This document shows positions 43,955 through 53,509 of a stretch of DNA of 57,852 bases, piece after piece. The notes beneath the pieces are model-generated. The model made no database searches, had not been told where the DNA came from, and saw only the letters and a list, made by a program, of their open reading frames with translations. Source of the stretch: Nostoc sp. NMS9. GTDB taxonomy: Bacteria > Cyanobacteriota > Cyanobacteriia > Cyanobacteriales > Nostocaceae. Both the position numbers and the translations under genes were made by a program. How positions within the stretch are numbered: the first letter of the stretch is position 1; each line of letters begins with the position of its first letter. The DNA is taken from assembly GCF_017114995.1 (NCBI RefSeq), contig NZ_JABXKL010000015.1, positions 1 through 57,852 of the forward strand, given 5' to 3'.

Positions 43955-44593
43955 ATGGCTCTCCGTCTAGGTGACACAGTACCCAACTTTACGCAAGCCT
44001 CAACACACGGCGACATCGATTTTTACCAATGGGCAGGTGACAGCTGGGTTGTGCTGTTCTCTCACCCTGCTGATTTTACACCTGTTTGTACAACAGAACT
44101 TGGCACAGTTGCCAAGCTCAAACCAGAATTTGACAAGCGCAATGTCAAAGCGATCGCACTCAGCGTTGATGACGTAGAATCTCACAAAAGCTGGGTGGGA
44201 GACATTGAAGAAACTCAAAGCACCACCCTTAACTACCCAATTTTGGCGGATGCAGATCGCAAGGTTGCTGATCTGTACGACATGATCCACCCCAATGCTA
44301 ATGCGGCTGTGACAGTGCGATCGGTTTTCGTGATTGACCCCAATAAGAAACTCCGTCTTTCTTTCACCTATCCTCCCAGTACGGGACGCAACTTTGATGA
44401 ACTTTTGCGAGTGATTGATTCTCTGCAATTGACTGATAATTACAGCGTGGCGACACCAGCTGACTGGAAAGATGGAGAGGATGTCGTAATTGTCCCCTCA
44501 CTCAAAGATCCAGAAGTACTCAAACAGAAATTCCCCAAAGGTTATGAGGAAATTAAACCCTATCTACGGCTAACTCCTCAGCCTAACAAGTAA
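43955..44593 (+). CDS. 1-Cys type peroxiredoxin (Prx6 class)
   Basis: This 212-residue protein begins MALRLGDTVPNFTQASTHG and has the peroxidatic Cys in PADFTPVCTTELG (Cys ~48). It continues with ALSVDDVESHKSW, VRSVFVIDPNKKLRL, TYPPSTGRNFDELLRV and a long C-terminal arm (DWKDGEDVVIVPSL). The length and the single conserved Cys are those of Prx6-type 1-Cys peroxiredoxins, which reduce peroxides in the cytoplasm. It is a single gene flanked by hairpin terminators. Confidence 0.9.
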   Translation: MALRLGDTVPNFTQASTHGDIDFYQWAGDSWVVLFSHPADFTPVCTTELGTVAKLKPEFDKRNVKAIALSVDDVESHKSWVGDIEETQSTTLNYPILADADRKVADLYDMIHPNANAAVTVRSVFVIDPNKKLRLSFTYPPSTGRNFDELLRVIDSLQLTDNYSVATPADWKDGEDVVIVPSLKDPEVLKQKFPKGYEEIKPYLRLTPQPNK

Positions 44594-44616
44594 ATCTGAA
44601 AATGATTTCGGATAAA

Positions 44617-44662
44617 AAAGCAAAGGCGCAAAGTTATATCTTGGCGTCTTTGCTTTTTGCGT
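44617..44662 (+). terminator. Rho-independent-type terminator after peroxiredoxin
   Basis: AAAAAGCAAAGGCGC and GGCGTCTTTGCTTTTT are inverted arms with a short loop and a T-rich end. Confidence 0.65.
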
Positions 44663-44708
44663 GAGAATATAGTCAGTTGGCTAGCATCCGAACCTGGAGG
44701 AAATCTTT

Positions 44709-45293
44709 ATGTTCTCATCCCCTTTGGTTTTGCAAATTCCGTCATCAATGCAAATGACAGACGAACAATTTTTTGAGTTCTGTCAGGTGAACCGTGATTT
44801 ACGCATTGAACGAAATAAATTTGGAGAATTGGTAATTATGCCTCCTACTGGTTCAGAGACAGGAAACCGAGAAGTTAATATCTCAGGACAGTTATGGGTG
44901 TGGTCGGAACAAGATGGTACAGGTATAACTTTTAGCTCTAGTACCGGATTTAAGTTATCAACAGGTGCAGAACGCTCTCCAGACGCTTCCTGGATTAAAT
45001 TAGAACGGTGGAATGCTCTTTCAACAGAACAACAGCGAAAGTTTGCTCCCATTTGTCCAGATTTTGTAGTCGAACTCAAATCTCCTAGTGACAACCTCCA
45101 GACTTTGAAGGAAAAAATGGAGGAATATATGAATGAGCCAGGAATACAGTTAGGCTGGTTAATTGACCGTAAGCAGCGTCAAGTTTATATTTATCGTCCT
45201 GGATTGCCAGAGGAATGTTTAGATAATCCTGCTAGTGTAAGCGGCGAGTCGGTATTGCCTGGGTTTATGTTGAATATGAGTAAAGTTTGGTAA
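44709..45293 (+). CDS. Uma2 family (DUF820) endonuclease-like protein
   Basis: This 194-residue protein has the Uma2 core: MTDEQFFEFCQVNRDLRIER, GELVIMPPTGSETG, RSPDASWIKLERW (acidic residue ~95), PDFVVELKSPSD (E-x-K, ~118-124), and the Gly-Trp-Leu-Ile-Asp strand with YIYRPG. All the nuclease-fold residues appear present. Cyanobacteria carry dozens of these genes and their role is unclear. Upstream GGAGGAAATCTTTATG gives a good ribosome-binding site for the ATG at 44709. Confidence 0.87.
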   Translation: MFSSPLVLQIPSSMQMTDEQFFEFCQVNRDLRIERNKFGELVIMPPTGSETGNREVNISGQLWVWSEQDGTGITFSSSTGFKLSTGAERSPDASWIKLERWNALSTEQQRKFAPICPDFVVELKSPSDNLQTLKEKMEEYMNEPGIQLGWLIDRKQRQVYIYRPGLPEECLDNPASVSGESVLPGFMLNMSKVW

Positions 45294-45504
45294 GAAAATT
45301 TTATTTAAATTTAGGCTGGCGACGATACAGCAATTTAAACTGGTAAATTGGCGATACATGCTCCTGCAAAAGGGCGTTCCTACATCAGTAATGCTAAACT
45401 TCCACGAAGTGGTACGGCATGGTTCGACTCCGCTCACCAGCCGCTCTGTTACCATCGTAGACATCGCTCCCGAAATAACCAAAACACCTATCCCGAATTA
45501 CGAA

Positions 45505-46200
45505 TTACTTGTTGTACCAAGCTTTTCGCCACTGTTGCATTTGTTTAATCTCTATATCTTGGGCTTTAACAATTTCTTGGGCTAATTTCTTGATTTCAGG
45601 GCGCTTAGACTTATTTAAGGCATCTTTTGCCATTGTTACAGCCCCTTCATGGTGAGGAATCATCGCATTGATAAAGCGCAGATCAAATTCAGCATCGGCT
45701 GCACCTAAGTCCTGACTCATCATCATGCCTTTCATTTGGTCAGACGACATCTCCATCATGTGCCCCATTTGACTGTTGTAAGCCATTGGTTTGTCTCCCC
45801 CACTGGGATACCAGGCTTGTCGCCACTGCTTCATCTGAGTGATTTCTAAGTTTTGCGATTTGATGATATTGTCTGCTAGTTTTTTGATTTCAGGACGTTT
45901 TGATTTCTGCTGCGCAACATTCGCCATTTCCACAGCCCCTTGATGGTGCGGTATCATAGCGTCGATAAATCGTAAATCAAAATTAGCATCGGCTGGGCCT
46001 AAATCCATTCCCATGCTGTGATTCATGCCACCACCGTGATTGATCATCTGCTTGTCGTTAGCACTGGTGGCGGTTTCCTTTGGCGCTTGGCTTTGGTTCT
46101 GGGAAGCAGTACTAGTACAGCCTGTGATTAACCCACCGCCTGAAGCGATCGCAGTAAAAGTTAACGCCAAAAAGCCATTCCTTAAAAATAGCAGTTGCAT
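45505..46200 (-). CDS. Lipoprotein with two tandem DUF305 domains
   Basis: This 231-residue protein has a lipoprotein-type signal (GGGLITGC, Cys ~29) and a Gln/Ser-rich linker. Two copies of the DUF305 domain follow (about residues 75-140 and 160-228). Each has DLRFIDAMIPHHQGAVEMA-like helices and a Trp-Arg-x-Ala-Trp-Tyr ending (two His each). DUF305 is a ferritin-like helical fold often found near copper and metal genes, so periplasmic metal binding is a reasonable guess. A Met/His-rich inter-domain stretch (MGHMMEMSSDQMKGMMMS) adds possible copper ligands. Confidence 0.87.
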   Translation of the reverse strand: MQLLFLRNGFLALTFTAIASGGGLITGCTSTASQNQSQAPKETATSANDKQMINHGGGMNHSMGMDLGPADANFDLRFIDAMIPHHQGAVEMANVAQQKSKRPEIKKLADNIIKSQNLEITQMKQWRQAWYPSGGDKPMAYNSQMGHMMEMSSDQMKGMMMSQDLGAADAEFDLRFINAMIPHHEGAVTMAKDALNKSKRPEIKKLAQEIVKAQDIEIKQMQQWRKAWYNK

Positions 46201-46637
46201 AAATCTTACCTAACAGTTTTCTAATTCTAACGATCTAATGATCTAATGAAATTAAGATGAAATCTAAAGATCCCCAACAACTTTTACGAAGTCAGGGATC
46301 TTGTTTCTCATTTCTATGTTGTCACCAATACCTACATTGTCAAAAGCTAGCAATAGCTCTAATGCTCATTACACCATCTGTTTAGAAAGTGCTTTTAAGT
46401 CTGCGGTCGATTTTAACCGAGTGATGGTTGGTTACGGAGTTGCCCAGTTAACCGAGTTAAAATTTATGTATAATTCTAAATTCTGAATTCTGAACTCTGA
46501 ATTCTTACTTAAAAACAACCCAGCCACAAAAGTTATCTCGTAACATTTAACATTCATTATTCTGTAATTTACATTCTAAAATGCAAATCTACCAAGGACG
46601 ATAATGCCTAATGGTACAATAACAGAAGCATGAAAGC
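46201..46637. other. Intergenic region with an AAGATCCC hairpin
   Basis: AAGATCCC and GGGATCTT (46268-46303) are inverted arms of a dispersed hairpin. A 61-codon open frame at 46301 lacks a ribosome-binding site and protein-like features. The region also holds the DUF305 promoter and AT-rich DNA before the sulfurtransferase. Confidence 0.5.
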
Positions 46638-47495
46638 GTGAATACAAAACTCCTCATTTCTCCTCAAGAACTCACGTCGCTGTTAGCAAAAAAATCCTCA
46701 CAAACTGTCATTATCGATACACGAAGTCAAGAAGATTATGCTATTTCTCATATTTCTCAAGCCATAAATATTAGAGATTTTTTTACCTATCTTTTAGAGA
46801 ATTCCTCCCCAGCAGGATTAAAGGAATTGCAAGAGTATTTTGCAAAAATTATGAGCAGGGTAGGAATATCTGGTGCAGAACAGTTAATTGTTTATGAAGA
46901 TGCTTTAAATAAAGGTTATGGTCAATCTTGTCGAGCAGCTTTCTTACTGAAATATTTGGGTTGCGCTCAGGTATCTATTTTACATGGAGGATATAGAGCA
47001 TGGCTCAAGGCAGAATTACCTACTACCGATGAAGTACCGAAGGGTGAAAGCAGCATATTTAGATTGCATCCCAACGCTGACATAATGGTGACTACCACCG
47101 AGATGTTGCAAGCAATTGAAAATCCAGCAATTATTAAATTAGATGTGCGCGATCGCAACGAATGGCTTGGGTTGAGTTCTTCTCCCTACAATCCTGATTT
47201 TTGTCCTCGCAAAGGTAGAATCCCTAACGCAGTATGGTTAGAATGGCATCATCTAATGAATTCTGAATCGGAAATTCCCACGTTCCGATCGTCAGATGAA
47301 ATCCGAGAAATTTGTCAGTCAGTAGGTATTACTTCCGAGTCTATTGTGTACATTTACTGCTTTAAGGGTTCAAGAGCTGCGAATACATTAATAGCCCTTG
47401 AAGAGGCGGGAATTTCTGCTAAAAATTATTTTGGTTCTTGGAATGAATGGTCTCGTGATTTTGCACTACCAATTGATAGCAGAGTCATGCAATGA
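46638..47495 (+). CDS. Thiosulfate/3-mercaptopyruvate sulfurtransferase (two rhodanese domains)
   Basis: This 285-residue protein has two rhodanese domains. The first (~8-135) has VIIDTRSQEDYAISHISQA and GGYRAWLKAELP, without an active-site Cys loop. The second (~150-280) has KLDVRDRNEWLG, the RIPNAVWLEWHHL entry, and the catalytic YCFKGSRA (Cys ~238). The loop CFKGSR fits rhodanese-type sulfurtransferases. It moves sulfane sulfur from thiosulfate or mercaptopyruvate. The start is GTG at 46638. It lies apart from the organosulfur island and seems monocistronic. Confidence 0.87.
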   Translation: MNTKLLISPQELTSLLAKKSSQTVIIDTRSQEDYAISHISQAINIRDFFTYLLENSSPAGLKELQEYFAKIMSRVGISGAEQLIVYEDALNKGYGQSCRAAFLLKYLGCAQVSILHGGYRAWLKAELPTTDEVPKGESSIFRLHPNADIMVTTTEMLQAIENPAIIKLDVRDRNEWLGLSSSPYNPDFCPRKGRIPNAVWLEWHHLMNSESEIPTFRSSDEIREICQSVGITSESIVYIYCFKGSRAANTLIALEEAGISAKNYFGSWNEWSRDFALPIDSRVMQ

Positions 47496-47743
47496 GCGTA
47501 TAAAGCAATACGCTTGGGTTAAGAATTATAGTAGATTGGCTTGAGAATGTGAGTAGCATTATTGCGTCGCTACAGTGCAAATACATGAGCACTTAATCGA
47601 ACGCTGAATAAACCTTACAACACATACTAAATCTTCTCTTTCAGAGACGCACTTGCGTTCGATTTAGTGGTGCAATAATTAAGTGGCAGGTCTGAATCAC
47701 CTACCCATTGATTCTGACTCCTGAATTCTGAATTCTTCTTCAA

Positions 47744-47935
47744 TCAAACATCAACATTTATCTGTTCTATCTGTCTAGCAGCTTTATCCCAAAGCTTTGC
47801 TGAAGTCTCATCTTGCCAATGAGTTCTCAGATTTTCCGCTTTTTTGTGACATATTCGCTCTAACATTTCTAATATTGCGGATAATGTCAATTTATTAATT
47901 AATGATTCTAAAATTTCCATATATTCTTTTTGCAT
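47744..47935 (-). CDS. Small helical hypothetical protein
   Basis: This 63-residue, helical protein (MQKEYMEILESLINKLTLSAIL) has a Trp/His-rich middle (ENLRTHWQDE) and a charged end. AAGGAG lies ten bases before the ATG at 47935, which supports a real gene. I recognise no family by motif. Confidence 0.6.
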   Translation of the reverse strand: MQKEYMEILESLINKLTLSAILEMLERICHKKAENLRTHWQDETSAKLWDKAARQIEQINVDV

Positions 47936-48157
47936 GATAGTTAGCTCCTTAACGTCATCTGATATATGCTGACAAAATCCACTTATCTTAACCTATATAT
48001 TAAGATTTATTGCGGAGTGGTACTAATATTCTGCCAGCTTTTACACGCAGTTTAACCTATTTTGAATACTCAATACAGCCGATCCGCGATCGCTAACTGC
48101 GGAAGCCCTCTCTATCCTCCAATAAACCTGTTTTGCGCGGTACAACACAAAACTCTG

Positions 48158-48343
48158 ATGTCTAATTTCCAAACTAGAGAAACTGTTAATCCTTACTATC
48201 TAGCTTGTGCAGACATCACCCAGAAAGTCATGGATGAATTTGCTGTGATGACTGGGCGACAATATCAACTATTTGAATACCACGGCGACCCAGCAGCCGA
48301 ACTGCAAATTTTCACATTACTCCAAGGCTCACGTATTAGGTAA
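48158..48343 (+). pseudogene. nifJ: Remnant of a pyruvate:ferredoxin (flavodoxin) oxidoreductase gene
   Basis: Residues VNPYYLACADITQKVMDEF, then TGRQYQLFEYHGDPAAE, match the end of the N-terminal domain of PFOR/NifJ. In the intact enzyme this is followed by a RVIVLMGSG segment; here it becomes a short unrelated tail and a stop. Only about 55 codons remain, with no flanking PFOR sequence, so this is a gene fragment. Confidence 0.7.
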
Positions 48344-48426
48344 TTTCTGGAGGCAAAAGCTCATCTATGCCAAATATTTATTAAGAAGTGTTTGAGCAAT
48401 TTTCATGTATTTGAACCACATCTATC

Positions 48427-48455
48427 GTAGGGGCACAGCATTGCTGTGCCCCTAC
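48427..48455. repeat. Perfect GTAGGGGCACAGC hairpin
   Basis: GTAGGGGCACAGC and GCTGTGCCCCTAC are exact 13-bp arms around ATT. It belongs to the same family as 17107-17133. Placed after the PFOR remnant, it may end a transcript. Confidence 0.6.
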
Positions 48456-48621
48456 CGCGTGGTCTATTTACCTGAAAATAGCTGTAAAGTCAAAATATTT
48501 TCTAATATCTGAAAACTTTGCAACAGTTTGCGAAATGAGGGAATGGGCATTGAAAGAGGCTGAGGGGAAAGACTTACTGCAACTTTCCCCCTGCTCCCAT
48601 CATCTCTCTATTCCCCAGTCC

Positions 48622-49269
48622 CTATTTACTCGAATGCGACTTTTCCGGCATGACTATATTAGTGTGGCTTGCCTTGCCATTTTTGCCGTTAGTATTTCCG
48701 TTACCATTGCGGGGATGGATAACACCATAACCGCCGTGGTTACGTTCGTAAATTACATTAATCTCTCCAGTTTCAGAATTGTGGAACATATAAAAGTCGT
48801 GTCCCACGAGTTGCAGTTGTTCTAGGGCTTCTGCAACGGTCATCGGCGGCATGGAAAAATATTTGGTGCGGACGACTTCGTTGGGCAATTCAGCGGTGCG
48901 ATCGCCAATTAAATCTGTTACTATCGACTCTGGTATAACTACTTCTGTTGGTTGAGTATGAGTTTTGTGGTCTTGACGCCGTTCTTTATATTTCCGCAGT
49001 TGACGGGCAATTTTATCTGCAACTAAGTCAATGCTGGCATATAGACTTTCGCTGCTTTCCTCGGCACGAATAACGCTACCATTAGCATAAATAGTTACTT
49101 CAGCCGCTTGTCTTGGATTAATTCGGGGATTCCGGGCGACGCTAAGATGCACATCCACTTCATTTGTAATGCTTTGAAAGTGACTAACTGCTTTTTCAAT
49201 TTTTTGATGTACATACTCACGAATCGCATCGGTGATTTCAATATTTTTGCCGTGGATGACAAGCTTCAT
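48622..49269 (-). CDS. hpf: Ribosome hibernation factor HPF / LrtA (long form)
   Basis: This 215-residue protein begins [23 protein letters not shown]. An HPF/RaiA domain (~1-105) shows [25 protein letters not shown]-terminal dimerisation domain (~125-190) has [27 protein letters not shown] and [14 protein letters not shown]. It is the long-form hibernation factor, which makes 100S dimers of ribosomes. In cyanobacteria it is LrtA, a light-repressed transcript with a long leader that affects mRNA stability. The unusually long Asn/Gly tail ([12 protein letters not shown]) is of low complexity. The upstream region of ~600 bases would fit such a leader. Confidence 0.9.
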   Translation of the reverse strand: MKLVIHGKNIEITDAIREYVHQKIEKAVSHFQSITNEVDVHLSVARNPRINPRQAAEVTIYANGSVIRAEESSESLYASIDLVADKIARQLRKYKERRQDHKTHTQPTEVVIPESIVTDLIGDRTAELPNEVVRTKYFSMPPMTVAEALEQLQLVGHDFYMFHNSETGEINVIYERNHGGYGVIHPRNGNGNTNGKNGKASHTNIVMPEKSHSSK

Positions 49270-49889
49270 GTAATACTCTCCCGCTGAATATTTTGGATGT
49301 GTGAATTTGCTTTGTATGAAAAGAAATTGCGGTAAGGTTTATTACTCCCGCCAAAACAAATTGTGAACTATATTGTATCTACTGCTGTTAAGCTGTCTCT
49401 CAGCTTACTGCATCTGAGGAATTGTCAAGTATACCCTTAATTTACCTCCTCATCTCTGCGCTGATGTCTAATTGTATATCCAATTAGCACTCTTGAGTGA
49501 GGAAATCTAATTATAGCTCCTATGAGTACCTTTTCCTTTAAAGGAATGCTTACAGAACTGTTGATATTTGCTCCTTCTGCGTTCGATTGAGGTTTGCTTG
49601 CTGTTGTTCAAGAATAGAAGGCTTTGTGGAAGTTTGATTCTGTTTGAAATGCAAACAATGGTATTAAAGTCATCAGCCAGTACATTCTTCCTTATTGTCT
49701 TGGCATAATGCTTATTGCAGAGAATTCCTCCTAAAACCTATTGAGGTTATATATTCAAGCTAGCACTTTGTATTTTCTAATGCATCTTCCCTTGACTTTC
49801 CTTTAAAATCCTTTGCAAAGCTTGACAATTGTTGATTTTAATCCTCTAACTTGAAATATATTTAGTTCTTTATACAGTTGAATTTTGGC
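49270..49889. other. Long divergent region: candidate lrtA leader and lipB promoter
   Basis: About 620 bases without a gene lie between divergent hpf and lipB. A long 5' leader for hpf is expected from the family; no particular hairpin could be fixed by eye. Small repeats such as CTTTCCTTTAAAATCCTTT occur. Confidence 0.45.
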
Positions 49890-50585
49890 ATGATCCATAG
49901 TAATAATAAACCACACAAAAACATTTGTTTGCTATATAACCAAGGATTAATGCCTTACTTGGAAGCTCATGGATGGCAGCGATCGCTTCTGACTGAGCGC
50001 ATCCACGACCCCAGTCTAGATGATGTGTTAATTTTGCTAGAACATCCCCCTGTCTACACTTTGGGACAAGGAAGCAACTCAGACTTTCTCAAATTTGATA
50101 TTGACAAAGGTCAGTATGATGTGCATCGAGTTGAACGAGGCGGCGAGGTTACTTACCATTGTCCCGGTCAACTGGTGGGCTATCCAATTTTAAATCTGCA
50201 ACGTTATCGTAAAGACCTCCATTGGTACTTACGGCAACTCGAAGAAGTAATAATTCGTGTATTGGCAATTTATGGATTGCAAGGAGAAAGAATTCCGGCT
50301 TTTACTGGCGTTTGGTTGCAAGGGCGAAAAATTGCGGCTATTGGTATTAAAGTCAGCCGTTGGATTACTATGCACGGCTTTGCGTTAAATATTTGTCCAG
50401 ACATGACAGGCTTTGAGCGCATTGTACCCTGCGGCATTTCTGACAAACCTGTAGGCAGTTTAGCCGAATGGATTCCAGGTATCACCTGCCAAGAAGTGCG
50501 TTCTTACATAGCACAATCTTTTGCGGAAGTCTTTGGCGTGGAATTAGTAGAATCTCAGCCTCAAGGATTTTTCTGGTCTGAGTAA
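49890..50585 (+). CDS. lipB: Octanoyltransferase LipB
   Basis: This 231-residue protein (ATG 49890) has the lipoyl/octanoyltransferase motifs: [35 protein letters not shown] (~82-100), [22 protein letters not shown] with the catalytic-type Lys (~154), and [14 protein letters not shown] with the Cys nucleophile (~173). It moves octanoate from acyl carrier protein to lipoyl domains, the first step of lipoate attachment. A TTG start four codons earlier is possible. It stands alone. Confidence 0.93.
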   Translation: MIHSNNKPHKNICLLYNQGLMPYLEAHGWQRSLLTERIHDPSLDDVLILLEHPPVYTLGQGSNSDFLKFDIDKGQYDVHRVERGGEVTYHCPGQLVGYPILNLQRYRKDLHWYLRQLEEVIIRVLAIYGLQGERIPAFTGVWLQGRKIAAIGIKVSRWITMHGFALNICPDMTGFERIVPCGISDKPVGSLAEWIPGITCQEVRSYIAQSFAEVFGVELVESQPQGFFWSE

Positions 50586-50844
50586 ATTCCGCTTGTAATA
50601 TGTAATAAATACTATAGCAGTCCTATTTAAATTGTGAGACACTTATGAGAGTAGTCTATATTTAATAGTATCAAAATAACTATTTAATACAGATTTGAAA
50701 AAAGAATGTGATAGATACAAACCTGAAAAGCCAGATTCAATCAGACTTTTTGAATTTTGAATTGGTATAACTGCGGTTGTCAAAGCTAGAATCTAATTAT
50801 TTTTAAATTTCTATACTAACTTTTTACGGCTGTCAAGCACAACT

Positions 50845-51051
50845 TTGCGCGTGAATTACTCAAATAATCTCCAGGTATATGCCCCATCGATAACATCTCT
50901 CAGAGAACGTGATTGGACAGCTTTGATAGAACTATTTGATAGAGACGACGGTGATGAAATTGAAGCTGATATCCACAGTAGTTTATTTTGGCTAATACCT
51001 GAACCTTGTTGGGAAGATGATCCCTTTGATTTTTTACGCGAGTACCTTTAA
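50845..51051 (+). CDS. Small acidic hypothetical protein
   Basis: This 68-residue acidic protein starts at TTG 50845 or GTG 50851. It contains SLRERDWTALIELFDRDDGDE and ends WEDDPFDFLREYL. The acidic helical pattern and a Trp-rich end look like a real small protein, but I recognise no family. Direct repeats follow its stop codon. Confidence 0.55.
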   Translation: MRVNYSNNLQVYAPSITSLRERDWTALIELFDRDDGDEIEADIHSSLFWLIPEPCWEDDPFDFLREYL

Positions 51052-51059
51052 AGAGTGCT

Positions 51060-51140
51060 GTTAGCGGTAGCGGGGCGTTGAGCCAGTGATGAGTGATGAG
51101 TGATGTTAGCGGTAGCGGGGCGTTGAGCCAGTGCTGAGTG
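51060..51140. repeat. Direct repeat, 45-bp period
   Basis: GTTAGCGGTAGCGGGGCGTT...GAGCCAGTG occurs at 51060-51088 and again, exactly, at 51105-51133. The spacer contains tandem GTGATGA. It is short, noncoding, and lies between a small gene and the ABC ATPase end. Confidence 0.8.
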
Positions 51141-51177
51141 CAAAAGAAGCTTTTAATTTATAACTCCTAACTCCTAA

Positions 51178-51933
51178 CTATCTAACGTTGAGGCGACTTA
51201 GGAAAATACGTAGGCGATCGCTTTGGGGATTAGTCAGCACTTCATAGGCTGGGCCTTGTTCTGTCACAATACCTTTGTCTAAAAATATCACTTGATGGGC
51301 CACTTCTTTTGCAAATTGCATTTCATGGGTGACAACTACCATTGTCATACCTTCTGTGGCTAATTGTTGCATCACTTGCAGAACTTCGCCAACGAGTTCA
51401 GGATCTAGGGCGCTGGTGGGTTCGTCAAATAGCATGATTTGGGGATTCATACATAAACTACGAGCGATCGCTACTCGTTGCTTTTGTCCACCAGAAAGTT
51501 GTTCGGGATAAGCAGAGGCTTTGTCAGATAAACCAACTTTTTCTAAATATAATCTCGCTAGTTGGGCGCTTTCTTTTGGTGTTTTACCCAAGACTTTACG
51601 TGGTGCGAGTGTCATATTTTCTAAGACGCTGAGATGGGGAAACAGGTTGAACTGTTGAAAAACCATGCCTACTTGTGTTCGTAGTTGCCGCAGTTGGCTA
51701 TAGTTGACAGTGGGTCGGGATAAGTTAATTCCGTTGATGATTAAACGCCCTTTGTCAATGGTTTCTAGGCGGTTGAAGCAACGTAGTAGGGTGCTTTTAC
51801 CACAGCCGGAGGAACCAATAACTGCAACGACTTCTCCCCGGTTGATTTCGCCGGTAATTCCTTTGAGAACTTTTAGGGAACCAAAGTTTTTTTCAATATT
51901 GTCAAAAATAATCGCAGGGATGGTATTGTTCAT
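51178..51933 (-). CDS. Polar amino acid ABC transporter ATP-binding protein
   Basis: This 251-residue protein has the ABC ATPase motifs: Walker A GSSGCGKST (~36-44), Q-loop VFQQFNLFPHLSVLEN, signature LSGGQKQRVAIARSL (~143-157), Walker B IMLFDEPTSALDPE, and H-loop VVVTHEMQFA. Closest in style to the GlnQ/HisP family. It faces a substrate-binding/permease fusion gene 76 bases away on the other strand; together they resemble the cyanobacterial Bgt system (basic amino acids and glutamine). Confidence 0.9.
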   Translation of the reverse strand: MNNTIPAIIFDNIEKNFGSLKVLKGITGEINRGEVVAVIGSSGCGKSTLLRCFNRLETIDKGRLIINGINLSRPTVNYSQLRQLRTQVGMVFQQFNLFPHLSVLENMTLAPRKVLGKTPKESAQLARLYLEKVGLSDKASAYPEQLSGGQKQRVAIARSLCMNPQIMLFDEPTSALDPELVGEVLQVMQQLATEGMTMVVVTHEMQFAKEVAHQVIFLDKGIVTEQGPAYEVLTNPQSDRLRIFLSRLNVR

Positions 51934-52009
51934 TACTTATGTCAAGCTGCTCTACAGTTGATTGTAATGTTTTAAGAAACCGCAGAGGCACAGAAGGAGA
52001 GAAGATAAT

Positions 52010-53509
52010 ATGGCTAAATTTGATTTTATGCGTTGGCTGTATTTATGTGTCTTCGTAGGTTTTAGCTGTTTATTACTGATTAGCTGTGCTGTGAACTCTA
52101 GCGCGGGGAAAACTTTGCGGGTTGCTACGGAACCAGCGTTTCCACCTTTTGAGTTTCAAGGAAAAGGTGGCGAGTTGCAGGGGTTTTCCATTGATTTGAT
52201 GAATGCGATTGCTTCTTCTGCTAACTTTAAAGTTGATTTTCAAAGTCTGCCTTTTGATGGCATTATCCCAGCTTTGCAAGCTAAAACGGTAGATGCCGCC
52301 ATTAGTTCGATTACGATTACTGAGGAGAGGGCGAAAACGATTTCTTTTTCCCGTCCTTATTTTAAGGCTGGGTTAGCGATCGCAATTCGCGCAGACAATC
52401 AAGATATTACTGGTTTTGACAGTCTCAAAAATAAAAAAATTGCTGTACAACTTGGCACAACTGGGGCTGCAAAGGCTAAGAGTATTCCTGGGGTACAAAT
52501 TCGCAGTTTTGATTCTGCACCCATAGCCCTGCAAGAATTGCTCAACGGTAATGTAGATGCAGTAATTAATGATGCACCTGTGACTGTATATGCTATTAAT
52601 ACGGGCAATCTTCAGGGAATTAAAGTAGTACATAAATTGCTGACGGAGGAGTTTTATGGAATTGCTACAGCTAAAAACTCGCCGAATTTGACATTGATAA
52701 ATGATGGCTTGGATAGGGTGCTGAAAAATGGCACTTATGCCCAAATTTACCAGAAATGGTTTAAACTTCAACCACCATCACTACCAGCTAAATCACCATT
52801 TGAAAATCAAACGAATGCTGGCGCACCTAAAATATTAACTTCAATTAACGTGGTTTTGCAGGCTTTTCCAAGTCTATTGCAGGGTGCATTGATAACGTTG
52901 CAATTGACGATACTTTCTGTAGTATTTGGTTTAATTGGCGGTTCCTTAATTGGTATTGTTCGCCTTTCTCATATTGCACCTGTGCGTTGGTTGGCGAGGG
53001 CGTATGTAGATTTTTTTCGAGGAACGCCTTTGCTGGTGCAAATTTTTATGATTTACTTTGGTTTACCAGCAATTTTACAAGAACTTGGTTTGACATTTTC
53101 TTTTGATCGTCTAAGTGCTGGGGTAATTGCCTTAAGTTTGAATAGCGCTGCATACATTGCCGAAGTCGTACGTGCTGGAATTCAATCAATTGAACCAGGA
53201 CAAGCAGAAGCAGCAAAATCATTAGGTTTGAGTTCTGTGCAAACTATGAGTTATATAATTTTTCCCCAAGCTTTCCGGCGGATGATTCCACCTTTGGGTA
53301 ATGAGTTTATCAGTTTATTGAAAGATACTAGCTTAGTTTCTGTGATTGGGTTTGAAGAATTAGTACGTAAAGGACAGTTAATTGTTGCTGATAACTATCG
53401 CGCCTTTGAGATTTACGCAGGTGTAGCGGTGGTTTATTTATGTTTGACGCTACTTTCTTCCCAAGTATTTAGCCGATTAGAAGCTTGGATGAATCCCATC
53501 AAGCGCTAA
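52010..53509 (+). CDS. Amino acid ABC transporter: substrate-binding and permease fusion
   Basis: This 499-residue protein begins with a lipoprotein-like signal (LLLISC, Cys ~26). It is followed by a family 3 solute-binding domain (~35-255: LRVATEPAFPPFEF, GFSIDLMNAIAS, FDGIIPALQAKTVDAAISSITIT). A linker rich in Pro/Ser leads to a HisM/GlnP-type permease domain (~275-495) with five or so helices and the EAA loop EAAKSLGLSSVQTMSYIIFPQAFRR. This fused layout matches BgtB of the basic amino acid/glutamine system. The ATPase is divergently placed beside it, sharing a 76-base promoter region. Confidence 0.88.
   Translation: MAKFDFMRWLYLCVFVGFSCLLLISCAVNSSAGKTLRVATEPAFPPFEFQGKGGELQGFSIDLMNAIASSANFKVDFQSLPFDGIIPALQAKTVDAAISSITITEERAKTISFSRPYFKAGLAIAIRADNQDITGFDSLKNKKIAVQLGTTGAAKAKSIPGVQIRSFDSAPIALQELLNGNVDAVINDAPVTVYAINTGNLQGIKVVHKLLTEEFYGIATAKNSPNLTLINDGLDRVLKNGTYAQIYQKWFKLQPPSLPAKSPFENQTNAGAPKILTSINVVLQAFPSLLQGALITLQLTILSVVFGLIGGSLIGIVRLSHIAPVRWLARAYVDFFRGTPLLVQIFMIYFGLPAILQELGLTFSFDRLSAGVIALSLNSAAYIAEVVRAGIQSIEPGQAEAAKSLGLSSVQTMSYIIFPQAFRRMIPPLGNEFISLLKDTSLVSVIGFEELVRKGQLIVADNYRAFEIYAGVAVVYLCLTLLSSQVFSRLEAWMNPIKR

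Noticed and set aside
45314..45444. tRNA-like sequence: GGCTGG...CCAGCC ends and GGTTCGACTCC near the 3' end
   Set aside because: No D arm or anticodon stem can be formed and the length is about 130. The GGTTCGACTCCGCTCA part matches a dispersed sequence also seen in related form at about 12917-12932 (TGAGCGTAGTCGAAG).
46301..46486. 61-codon open frame before the sulfurtransferase
   Set aside because: It starts within a dispersed hairpin and lacks a ribosome-binding site and protein-like features.
51178..53509. Sulfonate ABC transporter for the sulfur island
   Set aside because: The ATPase and the fused binding-permease protein have polar amino acid (GlnH/GlnP/GlnQ) features, and the genes are 20 kb away.
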